Source: JBQLZQ01 sp052168355
Lineage (GTDB): Bacteria; Pseudomonadota; Alphaproteobacteria; DSM-16000; Inquilinaceae
Assembly: GCA_052168355.1 (NCBI GenBank)
Contig: JBQLZQ010000024.1
Span: 12,755 to 76,754, forward strand
Length of the DNA stretch: 64,000 bases
Reading direction: 5' to 3'
In this document: positions 52,273-61,756 of the stretch, one piece after another
Numbering within the stretch: the first letter of the stretch is position 1
Layout: each line of letters opens with the position of its first letter
Notes under the pieces: model-generated
Told to the model about the DNA's origin: nothing
Database searches by the model: none
The model's input: only the letters and a program-made list of their open reading frames with translations
Made by a program: the position numbers and the translations under genes

Positions 52273-54185
52273 CCTTTCTGTCCCGGACCTTCCGGCTGAC
52301 CCTGGCCGCCACCCTCATCACCGGCCTGGGGTCGGCGGGCGGCGCTTTGGCCCTGGACCTCAAGGACCCGCCCTCGCTGGCGGACCAGGTGGCCGCCGGG
52401 CAACTGCCGCCCGTCGCCGAGCGCATGCCCCAGAACCCGGCGATCGCGGATCTGAGCGGACCCAATCAGGAGATCGGCCAGCCGGGCGGCCAGATCTCCT
52501 GGCTGGCCAGGCGGGCCCGCGATATCCGCATCATGAATGTCTACAGCTATGCCCGCCTGGTCGGGTACACGCCGGAATTCGAGATCGTGCCCGATATCCT
52601 GGAAAGCATCGATATCGAGGGCGAGCGGATCTTCACCCTCCATCTGCGGGCCGGCCATCGCTGGTCCGACGGGGCGCCGTTCACGACCGAGGATTTCCGG
52701 TATTACTGGGAAGACGTGGCTCTGAACGAGGAGCTCAAGCCGTTCGGGCCCGACAGCCGCCTGCTGGTCAACGGCGAAAAGCCGCTGTTCGAGGTGCTGG
52801 ACGAGGTCACGGTGCGGTACACGTGGCCGGAACCCAACCCGGAGTTCCTGCCGGCCCTGGCCGGGGCCAGCCCGCTCTATATCTACGCGCCCGCGCACTA
52901 TCTCATGCAGTTCCACGCCGACCACGCCGATCCCGACGAGCTGGCCCGCCGGGTTGAGGAGTCCAACGAGCGCAGCTGGTCGGCCCTGCACATCCGCAAC
53001 GGCGATCTGTACGAATCGTCCAACCCCGACCTGCCGGTGCTGCAGCCGTGGTTCAACACCACGCCGCCACCGTCCGAACGCTTCATCTTCGAACGCAACC
53101 CCTACTACCATCGGGCCGATCCGGCCGGGCAGCAGCTTCCCTATCTGGACCGGGTGATCGTGAACATTGCCGACAGCTCTCTCATCCCCGCCAAGACCGG
53201 TGCGGGCGAATCCGACCTGCAGGCCAGGAGCCTGCGCTTCGACAACGTGACCTTTCTCAAGGACGGGGAAGAGCGGCACGACTACCGGGTTCTGCTGTGG
53301 CCGACGGCGCTGGGGTCCGAAATCGCGCTCTATCCGAACCTGAACGCCAACGATCCCGTCTGGCGGGATTTGAACCGGGACGTGCGGTTCCGCCGGGCCC
53401 TGTCGCTGGGCATCGACCGCGAAGAGATCAACCAGGTGATCTTTTTCGGGCTGGCCTCGCCGGGCAACAATACCGCCCTTCCGGAATCCCCCGTGTTCAG
53501 CGAGGAGCGGCTGAGACTTTGGGCCGAATACGATCCCGACCGGGCCAACGCCCTGCTGGACGAGATCGGGCTGACCGAACGCGACGGCAGCGGCATCCGG
53601 CTGCTGCCCGATGGACGGCCGCTGGAAATCATCGTCGAGACCACCGGCGAGCGGTCCTCGGAAATCGACGCGCTGGAACTGATCCGCGACAGCTGGCGGG
53701 GCATCGGCGTGGCCCTGTTTCCCAGCACCTCCCAGCGTGACGTGTTCCGCAACCGGGTGTTCGCCGGCGACTCCGTGATGTCCGTGTGGTCGGGGTTCGA
53801 CAACGCCCTGTTCACCGCCAGCACCGTCCCGTCGGAGCTGGCGCCGATCGATCAGAACTGGCTGTCCTATCCGAAATGGGGCCAGTACGTGCAGACCGGC
53901 GGCACCGCCGGCGAGGCGCCGGACATGGAGGTCGGCGAACGCCTGATGGCGCTCTACAAACAGTGGCGCACATCCGACGACAGTGGCGACCGGCTGGCCG
54001 TTGTCGACGAGATGCTGGACATCCATGCCGATCAGATGATCTCGATCGGCACGGTCCAGGGGTCGCTCCAACCCGTGGTGGTCAGCAACCGGCTGCACAA
54101 CGTGCCCGAAACCGGGATCTACAGCTGGGATCCGGGGGCCCATTTCGGCATGTACCGGCCGGACACGTTCTGGGTCTCCCAATAG
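52269..54185 (+). CDS. Family 5 extracellular solute-binding protein
   Basis: The 638-aa periplasmic receptor has a signal peptide (FRLTLAATLITGLGSAGGALA) and SBP_bac_5 features: LRAGHRWSDGAPFTTEDFRYYW, FERNPYYHRADPAGQQLPYLD and VRFRRALSLGIDREEINQ. The long form with ARSLRFDNVTFLKDGE resembles receptors such as rhizobial AgpA, which bind alpha-galactosides though built like peptide receptors. Given the glycan genes upstream, an oligosaccharide or glycopeptide ligand is plausible but unproven. Confidence 0.92.
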   Translation: MTFLSRTFRLTLAATLITGLGSAGGALALDLKDPPSLADQVAAGQLPPVAERMPQNPAIADLSGPNQEIGQPGGQISWLARRARDIRIMNVYSYARLVGYTPEFEIVPDILESIDIEGERIFTLHLRAGHRWSDGAPFTTEDFRYYWEDVALNEELKPFGPDSRLLVNGEKPLFEVLDEVTVRYTWPEPNPEFLPALAGASPLYIYAPAHYLMQFHADHADPDELARRVEESNERSWSALHIRNGDLYESSNPDLPVLQPWFNTTPPPSERFIFERNPYYHRADPAGQQLPYLDRVIVNIADSSLIPAKTGAGESDLQARSLRFDNVTFLKDGEERHDYRVLLWPTALGSEIALYPNLNANDPVWRDLNRDVRFRRALSLGIDREEINQVIFFGLASPGNNTALPESPVFSEERLRLWAEYDPDRANALLDEIGLTERDGSGIRLLPDGRPLEIIVETTGERSSEIDALELIRDSWRGIGVALFPSTSQRDVFRNRVFAGDSVMSVWSGFDNALFTASTVPSELAPIDQNWLSYPKWGQYVQTGGTAGEAPDMEVGERLMALYKQWRTSDDSGDRLAVVDEMLDIHADQMISIGTVQGSLQPVVVSNRLHNVPETGIYSWDPGAHFGMYRPDTFWVSQ

Positions 54186-54205
54186 GCCGACGGGCGCACG
54201 GGCCG

Positions 54206-55204
54206 ATGTTCGCCTACATCATCCGGCGGATCATGATCATGATCCCGACGCTGCTGGCCATCAGCGCCATCAGCTTCGTGATCATCCAGCTGCCGCCCGG
54301 CGATTATCTGACCACCCTGGTCAACGAGCTGCAGAGCCGGGGCGAGCGCGTCGATCTTGGCAGGATCGAGGCCCTGCGGCGCGATTACGGGCTCGATCAG
54401 TCCATGGTCGAGCAGTATTTCTTCTGGCTGGGCAACATCCTGCAGGGGGATTTCGGGTACTCGTTCGAATACAATCTGCCGGTCACCGAGGTGGTCGGCG
54501 ACCGCGTGTTCCTGACGGTCCTGCTGACCCTGGGCACCACCCTGTTCATCTGGGTCGTGGCCTTTCCCATCGGCATCTATTCGGCCACCCACCAGTACAG
54601 CATCGGCGATTACGGGCTGACCTTCCTGGGCTTCATCGGCCTGGCGACGCCCAACTTCCTGTTGGCCCTGGTGCTGCTCTATCTGGCCAACCGCTATTTC
54701 GGCACCTCCATCGGCGGCCTGATGGACGCGCAGTACATCGATCAGCCGATGAGTTGGGGCAAGTTCCTGTCGGTGCTGGAGCATATGTGGGTGCCGGTGG
54801 TGGTGATCGGCACGTCGGGAACGGCGGCGATGATCCGGCGGCTGCGCGCCAACCTGCTGGATGAGCTGCAAAAGCAGTATGTGGTCACGGCGCGGGCCAA
54901 GGGCCTGCCGGCCCGGCGCGCCCTGGTCAAATACCCGCTGCGCATGGCGCTGAACCCGTTCATCGCCGATATCGGCAACATCCTGCCGGAACTGATCTCC
55001 GGCTCGACCATCGTCGCCGTGGTGTTGAGCCTGCCGACCACGGGGCCGATCTTCCTGGCCGCGCTGCAAAGCCAGGACATGTACCTGGCCGGCACCTTCC
55101 TGTTGTGGTTGGCGATCCTGACCGTCATCGGCGTGCTGCTGTCGGACCTGGCGCTCGCCGCGCTCGACCCGCGGATCCGGCTCGGCGGGGGAGTTCAGCG
55201 ATGA
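54206..55204 (+). CDS. ABC importer permease, OppB/DppB type
   Basis: The 332-aa permease starts MFAYIIRRIMIMIPTLLAISAIS, the conserved first helix of DppB-like subunits, and carries the EAA loop region LRANLLDELQKQYVVTARAKGL. About six transmembrane helices are present. GRIEALRRDYGLDQ and the FGYSFEYN stretch before helix two are standard for the group. It is paired with the following OppC-type subunit (ATGA overlap). Confidence 0.94.
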   Translation: MFAYIIRRIMIMIPTLLAISAISFVIIQLPPGDYLTTLVNELQSRGERVDLGRIEALRRDYGLDQSMVEQYFFWLGNILQGDFGYSFEYNLPVTEVVGDRVFLTVLLTLGTTLFIWVVAFPIGIYSATHQYSIGDYGLTFLGFIGLATPNFLLALVLLYLANRYFGTSIGGLMDAQYIDQPMSWGKFLSVLEHMWVPVVVIGTSGTAAMIRRLRANLLDELQKQYVVTARAKGLPARRALVKYPLRMALNPFIADIGNILPELISGSTIVAVVLSLPTTGPIFLAALQSQDMYLAGTFLLWLAILTVIGVLLSDLALAALDPRIRLGGGVQR

Positions 55205-56379
55205 CGCCGCCGGACAGGTCGGACCAGGCGGATACGCTGGAGCACTATGTCAACCCAGCGCCCTGGAACCCCCACGAAGAAGAACCGCTGACGCCCAAGC
55301 AGGAAGAGTACTACCTGGCGTCGCAGTGGAAGATCATGTGGTGGAAGCTTCAGCGCCACCGCCTGGCCGTGATTTCCGGCGGTGTGCTGGCCTTCTTCTA
55401 CGTCTCGGTCCTGTTCGTCGAAATCCTGGCGCCCTATGAGCTGCACACGCGGCACACAACCCACATCTACGCGCCGCCGCAGCAGCTTCACCTGTTTCAC
55501 GAGGGGCGGTTCGTCGGTCCGTTCGTCTATGGCTACGATTTCACCCTCAACCTGTCGACGCTGGAGCGCGAATACACCGCCGACGAGACGGACGTGCAAA
55601 AGCTGCGCTTTCTGTGCCTGGGCGACGACTACGAGTTCTGGGGCGTCCTGCCCGGCCGCTTCCACCTGGTCTGCCCGGCCGAGGGCGGCACGATGTTCCT
55701 GCTGGGCACCGACCGGCTGGGCCGCGACATGTTGAGCCGCATGATCTATGGCGGGCGGGTGTCGCTCAGCGTCGGGCTGATCGGCATCGCCGTCAGCTTC
55801 ATCCTGGGCATCACGATCGGCGGCATCGCCGGCTATTACGGCGGCATCGCCGACACCATCGTCAACCGGATCATCGAGATCTTCCAGAGCTTCCCGCAAC
55901 TGCCCCTGTGGATGGCCCTGTCCGCGGCGCTGCCGGCCAACTGGAGCCCGCTGCTGATCTATTTCGGCATCACCATCATCCTGGGGCTGGTCGACTGGAC
56001 CGGCCTGGCCAGGGCCGTGCGGTCCAAGCTGCTGGCGTTGCGAGAGGAGGATTTCTGTACCGCCGCCCGGCTGATGGGCGCGTCGCCGCGGCGGATCATC
56101 GGCCGCCACCTGCTGCCCAGCTTCATGAGCCACCTGATCGCCTCGGCCACGCTGTCGATCCCCGGCATGATCCTGGGCGAAACCGCGCTCAGCTATCTGG
56201 GCATCGGGCTGCGTCCGCCGATCACCAGCCTGGGCGTGCTGCTGAGCGAGGCCCAGAACATCAACGCCGTCGCCGTCTTCCCGTGGATCATGCTGCCGGT
56301 GCTGCCGGTGATCATCATCGTGCTGGCCTTCCAGTTCTTCGGCGACGGCCTGCGCGACGCGGCCGACCCGTACAAGTAG
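55201..56379 (+). CDS. ABC importer permease, OppC/DppC type with large periplasmic loop
   Basis: The 392-aa subunit has an N-terminal OppC_N segment (WKIMWWKLQRHRLAVISGGVL), then a ~130-residue loop between helix one and the core (LFHEGRFVGPFVYGYDFTLN to FLCLGDDYEFWGVLPG). The core has GTDRLGRDMLSRMIYGGRVSL and the EAA loop REEDFCTAARLMGASPRRI. The loop is much longer than in typical DppC and is shared by the AgpA-type transporters as I recall them. It is the last gene of the cluster and faces the cyclase gene 19 bp away. Confidence 0.93.
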   Translation: MTPPDRSDQADTLEHYVNPAPWNPHEEEPLTPKQEEYYLASQWKIMWWKLQRHRLAVISGGVLAFFYVSVLFVEILAPYELHTRHTTHIYAPPQQLHLFHEGRFVGPFVYGYDFTLNLSTLEREYTADETDVQKLRFLCLGDDYEFWGVLPGRFHLVCPAEGGTMFLLGTDRLGRDMLSRMIYGGRVSLSVGLIGIAVSFILGITIGGIAGYYGGIADTIVNRIIEIFQSFPQLPLWMALSAALPANWSPLLIYFGITIILGLVDWTGLARAVRSKLLALREEDFCTAARLMGASPRRIIGRHLLPSFMSHLIASATLSIPGMILGETALSYLGIGLRPPITSLGVLLSEAQNINAVAVFPWIMLPVLPVIIIVLAFQFFGDGLRDAADPYK

Positions 56380-56398
56380 AAACCGGTCCGTACGCCCG

Positions 56399-57778
56399 TC
56401 AGGCCAGCACCACCAGGTCCTGGGGCCGGTCGACGCCGACCAGGTCGCGGGCCGGCAGCGGCCGCGCCGGGGTGCGGGCCGCGTACCCCTGGGCCAGCGC
56501 GGATTCGTAGGTCACGCGGGTGGTGAGCGCGGCCACGCCTTCCGTCTTGTTGTGCTTCTCCAGCTTGGCGGCCAGGTTCACCGCATCGCCGATGACCGTG
56601 TATTCCAGCCGCGTATCGTCGCCCACCGCGCCATAGACCACCCGGCCGACGGCCACCGCCGCGTTGACCGCCAGGGGTTCGGCGAACCCTTCGGCCGCCC
56701 GCTCCGCGTTCCAGGCGGCGGCGGCCTCCAGCAGCGCCTCGACGCAGCGCAGCGCGTCGGCGGCGGCCGTGCGTGACGGCGCGGCGGCGCCGAAGCTGGC
56801 CATGATGCCGTCACCCAGGAACTTGTCCACCACCCCGTTGTGCCGCTGGATGACGGGCAGGATGTGGGCCTGATAGCCCCCAAGCTGGCGCACCACGGCG
56901 TGCGGCGGGATCGTGGCCGCAAAGCGGGTGAAGTCGCGGATGTCGACCATCAGGATGGCGGCGTCGCGCAGTTCGCCCTCGCCCGGCGCGACGGCGCGAT
57001 CGCCGCCGGTGATGGTCCGCGCCGTCTCCGGCGCGAAGAACCGCTTCAGATCGTCGGCCGCCGTGCCCTGGCGCACCGCCAGAATCAGAAGATCGCGGGC
57101 CCTTACCAGGGCCACGGTCAGGATCAGCGTCACGATCACGATCGACAGCAGCTTGTCGATTTCCGCGCCGATCAGGATCTTGGCGCTGGTGATGTATTCC
57201 ACGTAGTCGCGGGTGATCGGCATCAGCTCCGGATCCGCGGCCACGGCGTAGACCAGCAGGAACAGCCAGCCCGCCGCCCCGACCAGACCGGCCGACAGCA
57301 CGAAGCGCGGGTCGAACCGCAGGGCCCTCAGGGCGATGAAGATAAACACGTAAAGCAGCGTCGGCGCCTTGAGATAGAACGAGGGCGGCTGGCCGTACTG
57401 CAGGTGGAAGCTCCAGATCAGCCCCATCAGCAGGGCCATGTCGATGACCGTGGAGACATGCACCAGCCAGGTCGTCATCAGCCGGCCATAGGCCAGCGCC
57501 ATGCGCCCCAGGGTCAGCAGGAAGTACCCGGCCAGGAAGGCCGGGGCCGGCTCGAACATCTGGGCGCCGCTGTCGGCCGGCCGTGGGGCTACGGCATAGA
57601 AGGCGCCGAAAATAAGCACGATCGCCAACTGCACCCAGGTGATCATGATCTCGGATCGTTCTTCCTGGGCGCGGATGGCGTCGGCGATGCGCGCGGGCAG
57701 ACCCGGTGTCGGCCGCGGCCCACGCCCCGGCACGGTCTGGGCCGTGCGCGACGACCCCTCCTGGGCGCTGAGCGCCAT
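56399..57778 (-). CDS. Membrane-bound class III adenylate/guanylate cyclase
   Basis: The 459-aa protein has about six transmembrane helices (residues ~45-235) and a C-terminal cyclase domain. The two metal Asp residues are in ILMVDIRDFTRFA, and VVDKFLGDGIMASFGA and YTVIGDAVNLAAKLEKHNK complete the domain. The Asn of the transition-state pair is present, but the position of the usual Arg holds Lys (NLAAK). This variant may be tolerated but could lower activity. It makes cAMP (or cGMP) and is the obvious potential source of ligand for the cNMP-binding protein at 40325-40783. Confidence 0.88.
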   Translation of the reverse strand: MALSAQEGSSRTAQTVPGRGPRPTPGLPARIADAIRAQEERSEIMITWVQLAIVLIFGAFYAVAPRPADSGAQMFEPAPAFLAGYFLLTLGRMALAYGRLMTTWLVHVSTVIDMALLMGLIWSFHLQYGQPPSFYLKAPTLLYVFIFIALRALRFDPRFVLSAGLVGAAGWLFLLVYAVAADPELMPITRDYVEYITSAKILIGAEIDKLLSIVIVTLILTVALVRARDLLILAVRQGTAADDLKRFFAPETARTITGGDRAVAPGEGELRDAAILMVDIRDFTRFAATIPPHAVVRQLGGYQAHILPVIQRHNGVVDKFLGDGIMASFGAAAPSRTAAADALRCVEALLEAAAAWNAERAAEGFAEPLAVNAAVAVGRVVYGAVGDDTRLEYTVIGDAVNLAAKLEKHNKTEGVAALTTRVTYESALAQGYAARTPARPLPARDLVGVDRPQDLVVLA

Positions 57779-57928
57779 GACTATCCTCCGTCGCCGGCCG
57801 GCGTGATGCTATGTGCGGCCCACAGCTTACACCGGCCGGCTCAACACGGATCGTCAACCCTGCGTGACAGGCGCCCGGCCGGAACCCCCCGGAGCGGTGC
57901 GGGCCGTGCCCTGTTTCAAGGTGGGCCC

Positions 57929-58591
57929 TCAGGCGTCCGGCTGCGGCACGATGCGCATATACGGCTTTGGCGCCTTCCAGCCCGCCGGAAACTGCCGGTG
58001 CGCCTCCTCGTCCGAGACGGCGGGCACGATGATGACATCGTCGCCCTGCCGCCAGTTGACGGGCGTCGCCACCTTGTGGCGGGCGGTGAGCTGGCAGGAA
58101 TCGAGCGTCCGCAAAACCTCGTCGAAGTTGCGGCCGGTGCTCATCGGATAGGTCAGGATGAGCTTGATCCGCTTGTCCGGACCGATCAGGAAGACCGAGC
58201 GCACGGTCGCGTTGTCCGCCGCCGTCCGGCCTTGCGACGTGTCGCCGGAATCGTCCGGCAGCATGTCATAGAGCTTGGCCACCTTGAGGTCGGGATCGCC
58301 GATCATCGGGTAGTTGACCGCGTGGCCCTGAACCTCCTCGATGTCCTTGGCCCACTTCTTGTGATCGTCCACGGGGTCGACGCTGAGGCCGATGATCTTG
58401 CAGTTGCGCTTGTCGAACTCCGCCTTCAGGCCGGCCATGTAGCCCAGCTCGGTGGTGCAGACCGGCGTGAAGTCCTTGGGGTGCGAGAAGAGGATGGCCC
58501 AGCCGTCGCCGATCCACTCGTGGAAGCGGATCGTGCCTTCGGTCGTCTGCGCCGTGAAGTCGGGGGCCATGCTGTTGATTCTGAGCGACAT
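57929..58591 (-). CDS. 1-Cys peroxiredoxin (Prx6 type)
   Basis: The 220-aa protein begins SLRINSMAPDFTAQTTEGTI and has the peroxidatic Cys45 in SHPKDFTPVCTTELG, with the long C-terminal arm VATPVNWRQGDDVIIVPAVSD typical of the Prx6 group. It reduces hydrogen peroxide and organic peroxides in the cytoplasm; a resolving Cys of the 2-Cys type is not apparent. The ATG at 58591 is used; the frame remains open upstream for 40 codons without family-like sequence. Confidence 0.94.
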   Translation of the reverse strand: MSLRINSMAPDFTAQTTEGTIRFHEWIGDGWAILFSHPKDFTPVCTTELGYMAGLKAEFDKRNCKIIGLSVDPVDDHKKWAKDIEEVQGHAVNYPMIGDPDLKVAKLYDMLPDDSGDTSQGRTAADNATVRSVFLIGPDKRIKLILTYPMSTGRNFDEVLRTLDSCQLTARHKVATPVNWRQGDDVIIVPAVSDEEAHRQFPAGWKAPKPYMRIVPQPDA

Positions 58592-58846
58592 GATGCGACT
58601 CTCCCTTGGCTTCTGGGTGAGGGTTGCGCCCTGTCGCGGGCAGTCCCCGTGATGGCCGGAGGCAGGTAGGGCTTTCGCCGGGCTCCGGCCCGGTTTTCCA
58701 GCGCTTGGCATCAGGGAGGGCCTGGACAGCGCGCAGGTGAAAACACTAATCCCAACGGCGCCTCGCGAAAAGCCCGATCAACGGGCAATCGTCACTTCAC
58801 GGTATTGTGGTCGGCCGGGTCCCGGCGGCGGGTTGATGGCGGTGAC

Positions 58847-59713
58847 TCAGCCGAGCGGGCCGGCGGGCGGGCAGGTCTTGCGCAGCCACAGGCCGGTTTC
58901 CGGTGCGTCCGGCGACAGCGGCAGGCGGCCCGCGGTGCCCGCCGCCACCCCGGCCGCCATGCGGGTGGCCACGAAGCGGCTGGCGAACAGGGGTTGGAAC
59001 CCGCCGAACAGCAGCAGGGCGGCGACAAGCTGCTGTTCGTTGTAGCCGCGCCAGCCCCATGCGGCGGGGTAGGGATCGGGCAGGCAGATATCGTGGAAAT
59101 GGACGATCACCCCGGCGGGCAGGGCGGCCAGAACCCGGTTGGTCAGCATGTCCACATCGCTGCCCGGCACGACGATGTGACTGGAATCGATGAACAGGAT
59201 GTCGCCCGCCGCCAGGTCGCGAAAGGGATCGATGCCGGCGTCTTGAACCGTCGCGGCGATGTGGCGGATGGGCAGCTTCAGGATATCGGCGCGCGGCGTC
59301 GGGTCGATGGCCGTGAACGCGGTGTCCAGGCCACCATCGGCGATGGCCCGGGCCAGAAAGCGGGTGGAGTGGCCGGACCCGACCTCCACGATCCGGCGAG
59401 GCCGGTGGCGGCGGACCAAGACATAGGCGGCGGCGGCATCCAGGCGGGGAAACCAGTCCTGGGTCCAGCGCGGCGCCGGCGGCGGCTCAGTCCCGATGGC
59501 CGTCAGCGCGTCGGCATGATCGTCCATTGCCGCCAGGATCTCGGCGAAGGCCGGCCTGGCCCGTTCGAACAAGGCCTCGATCGGGCGATAGGGAAGGGGG
59601 TCGGCGGGCGTCCGGGCGGCGTACCGATAGGGGATGAAATAGCCCTGCGGCGTCAGGCCCAGCACGGTGGACAGGCCCATGCGGGCCAGCCGCCACCGCT
59701 GCCTCGCCGTCAT
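58847..59713 (-). CDS. Class I SAM-dependent methyltransferase
   Basis: The 288-aa protein has PRRIVEVGSGHSTRFLARAI (SAM motif I), FTAIDPTPRADIL (motif II), ILFIDSSHIVVPGSDVDML and GVIVHFHDICLPDPYP. These blocks match the Methyltransf_24-like group often found in glycan or small-molecule modification. The acceptor is unknown. It is separated by 255 bp from the peroxiredoxin gene, a gap in which I see no gene, and by 46 bp from the metallo-hydrolase, all on the same strand. Confidence 0.82.
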   Translation of the reverse strand: MTARQRWRLARMGLSTVLGLTPQGYFIPYRYAARTPADPLPYRPIEALFERARPAFAEILAAMDDHADALTAIGTEPPPAPRWTQDWFPRLDAAAAYVLVRRHRPRRIVEVGSGHSTRFLARAIADGGLDTAFTAIDPTPRADILKLPIRHIAATVQDAGIDPFRDLAAGDILFIDSSHIVVPGSDVDMLTNRVLAALPAGVIVHFHDICLPDPYPAAWGWRGYNEQQLVAALLLFGGFQPLFASRFVATRMAAGVAAGTAGRLPLSPDAPETGLWLRKTCPPAGPLG

Positions 59714-59759
59714 GCCGGGGCGCCGGGGCCCGCCGGTGGCGCCGCGCGCGACCCGCTTT

Positions 59760-60590
59760 TCACGGGCTCAGCACCATGCCTTCCCGCGCCACCAGGGTGC
59801 CCGGCCGGACGGCTTCGGCGGCGGCGGCGATCCGGTCCATGACGGCATCGTCGTGATAGGGATCGTGATGGAACAGGACGACCTGCCCGACCCCGGCAGC
59901 GTCGGCCACCCGCAACGCCTCCTGCCAGGTCGAATGGCCCCAGCCCACGAATTTGGGATATTCCTCGTCGGTGAACATGGCGTCGTAGATCATCACATCG
60001 GCGCCGCGCACGAAGTCGACGATGGTCTCGTCGATCTGGCCGACCCTGTGCTCGGTATCGGTGATGATGCAGATGCTTTTGCCGGCGAAATCGATGCGAT
60101 AGCCGCACGCCCCGTTGGGATGGTTCAGCGGGCAGGTGGACAGGCGCACGCCCGGCTTGACCTCCATGGCCGTGCCGACCTTGAAGTCCAGAAACTGGCA
60201 CGCGGCGAAAACGTTGATCGGCACCGGGAACAAAGGCGCCATCATCATGTCGCACAGGACTTTCTTGAGCGACAGGTCCGGCGGCAGGTGACCGGCCCAG
60301 AACCGGACGCGGGTCGATCCGATATAGGCCGGCTTGAAGAACGGCACCCCGCAGACATGGTCGAAATGGGTATGGGTGAAGAACAGGTCGATCTCGCTGA
60401 TGGCCTTGCGGGCCAGTTCGGCGCCCAGATCGCGCAGGCCGGTGCCGCCGTCGATGATGATCAGCTCGTCCCCGCACCGGATTTCAAGGCACGTCGTGTT
60501 GCCGCCATAGGCGACCGTTTCGGGTCCCGGGCAGGCGATGCTGCCCCGAACACCCCAAAATTTCACAAAGAACGCGCTATCCTCTGGCAT
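59760..60590 (-). CDS. Metallo-beta-lactamase-fold hydrolase
   Basis: The 276-aa protein starts FFVKFWGVRGSIACPGPET-like sequence, followed by GGNTTCLEI, and has the HxHxDH motif in FFTHTHFDHVCGVPFF. Further metal ligands are ITDTEHRVG (Asp) and FHHDPYHDD (His). This subgroup (GVRGS-PxxGP) includes phosphodiesterase-like enzymes of the RNase Z/cyclic-nucleotide PDE type. A role in removing cyclic nucleotides would fit the nearby cyclase, but that is inference. The ATG at 60590 is used. Confidence 0.87.
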   Translation of the reverse strand: MPEDSAFFVKFWGVRGSIACPGPETVAYGGNTTCLEIRCGDELIIIDGGTGLRDLGAELARKAISEIDLFFTHTHFDHVCGVPFFKPAYIGSTRVRFWAGHLPPDLSLKKVLCDMMMAPLFPVPINVFAACQFLDFKVGTAMEVKPGVRLSTCPLNHPNGACGYRIDFAGKSICIITDTEHRVGQIDETIVDFVRGADVMIYDAMFTDEEYPKFVGWGHSTWQEALRVADAAGVGQVVLFHHDPYHDDAVMDRIAAAAEAVRPGTLVAREGMVLSP

Positions 60591-60719
60591 CGATCCCGGT
60601 CGGTCGCCTCGACATAACGGACTCCGCAACGCGCGTCACGCTCGCGTAGCGCCGAATACCCTAATCTTGCAGGCACAAAGATGGGTGTCGAGTTAAAAGG
60701 CTTGACGAAATATGGGGGG

Positions 60720-61409
60720 TCACGGCGCCAGACGATAGCCGCCGGGCTCGGTCACCAGGATCTGGGCGTTGGACGGATCGCGTTCGATCTTCTGGCGCAA
60801 CCGGTAGACATGGGTCTCGAGGGTGTGAGTGGTCACGCCGGCATTGTACCCCCAGACCTCGCCCAGCAGGATGTCGCGCCCCACCACCTTGCTGCCGACC
60901 CGATAGAGGTATTTTAGGATGGCCGTCTCCTTTTCGGTGAGGCGCACCTTCTTGTCGGTCGCCTCTTCCAGCAACAGCTTGGCGCTGGGCCGAAAGCTGT
61001 AGGGCCCGATGGTGAAGACCGCGTCCTCGCTCTGCTCGAACTGGCGAAGCTGGGCGCGCAGCCGGGCCAGCAGGACCCCCAGCCGGAACGGCTTGGTGAT
61101 ATAGTCGTTGGCGCCGCTGTCGAGGCCCAGGATGGCGTCGGCGTCGGTATCGACCCCGGTCAGCATGATGATGGGGCTGCGCACGCCGTTGCGGCGCATC
61201 AGCCGGCACAAATCCCGCCCATCCATGTCCGGCAGCCCGACATCCAGCAAAAGGCAGTCGAAATAGGTCCCCTTGACTTTTTCCAGGGCCTCGGCGGCCG
61301 TTGCGGCCTCGGTGGTGGCGAATTCTTCGTGCAGGTGGAGCTGTTCGGCGAGCGAACTGCGCAACGCCTCGTCGTCGTCGACAAGAAGGATTTTCTTATT
61401 CGTGGTCAT
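60720..61409 (-). CDS. OmpR/PhoB-family response regulator
   Basis: The 229-aa protein has a receiver domain (KILLVDDDEALRSSLAEQL, phospho-acceptor Asp56 in CLLLDVGLPDMDG, Lys106 in YITKPFRL). A winged-helix output domain follows (VRLTEKETAILKYLYRVGSKV, then THTLETHVYRLRQKIERDP). No kinase gene is next to it, so it is an orphan here. It lies 130 bp upstream of the metallo-hydrolase gene, same strand. Confidence 0.95.
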   Translation of the reverse strand: MTTNKKILLVDDDEALRSSLAEQLHLHEEFATTEAATAAEALEKVKGTYFDCLLLDVGLPDMDGRDLCRLMRRNGVRSPIIMLTGVDTDADAILGLDSGANDYITKPFRLGVLLARLRAQLRQFEQSEDAVFTIGPYSFRPSAKLLLEEATDKKVRLTEKETAILKYLYRVGSKVVGRDILLGEVWGYNAGVTTHTLETHVYRLRQKIERDPSNAQILVTEPGGYRLAP

Positions 61410-61471
61410 CGCTCTCCACCCGCCGGATCCCGGCATCGCAAAAATACGTCGCGCCGCAAATGCCTGGCGGC

Positions 61472-61756
61472 TCAGGTCCGGACTTCGATACCCCGCCAGA
61501 AGGCGACATGGTCCTTTATCGCCGCCGCCGCGGGCTTCGGATCGGGATAATACCATGCGGCATCGACGTTTTCGAGATCGCCGACCACCACGGTGTAATA
61601 GTGGGCGGTCCCTTTCCACGGGCACACGGTGGTCTTGTCGCTGGGGCGCAGATGGGCCTTTTGGACCGTCTCGGGCGGAAAATAGACATTGCCTTCGACG
61701 GTCTCGTATCGATCGCTGTCGGCGATGGTTTCGCCGTTCCAAATGGCCTGCGGCAT
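61472..61756 (-). CDS. DUF427 domain protein
   Basis: The 94-aa protein is a complete DUF427: AIWNGETIADSDRYETVEGNV, YFPPETV, TTVCPWKGTAHYYTV and DAAWYYPDPKPAA are the conserved blocks, with the invariant CPWKG. The fold is a small beta-barrel; its function is unknown. The ATG at 61756 is preceded by GGAGAGACC. It is 63 bp upstream of the response regulator, same strand. Confidence 0.93.
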   Translation of the reverse strand: MPQAIWNGETIADSDRYETVEGNVYFPPETVQKAHLRPSDKTTVCPWKGTAHYYTVVVGDLENVDAAWYYPDPKPAAAAIKDHVAFWRGIEVRT

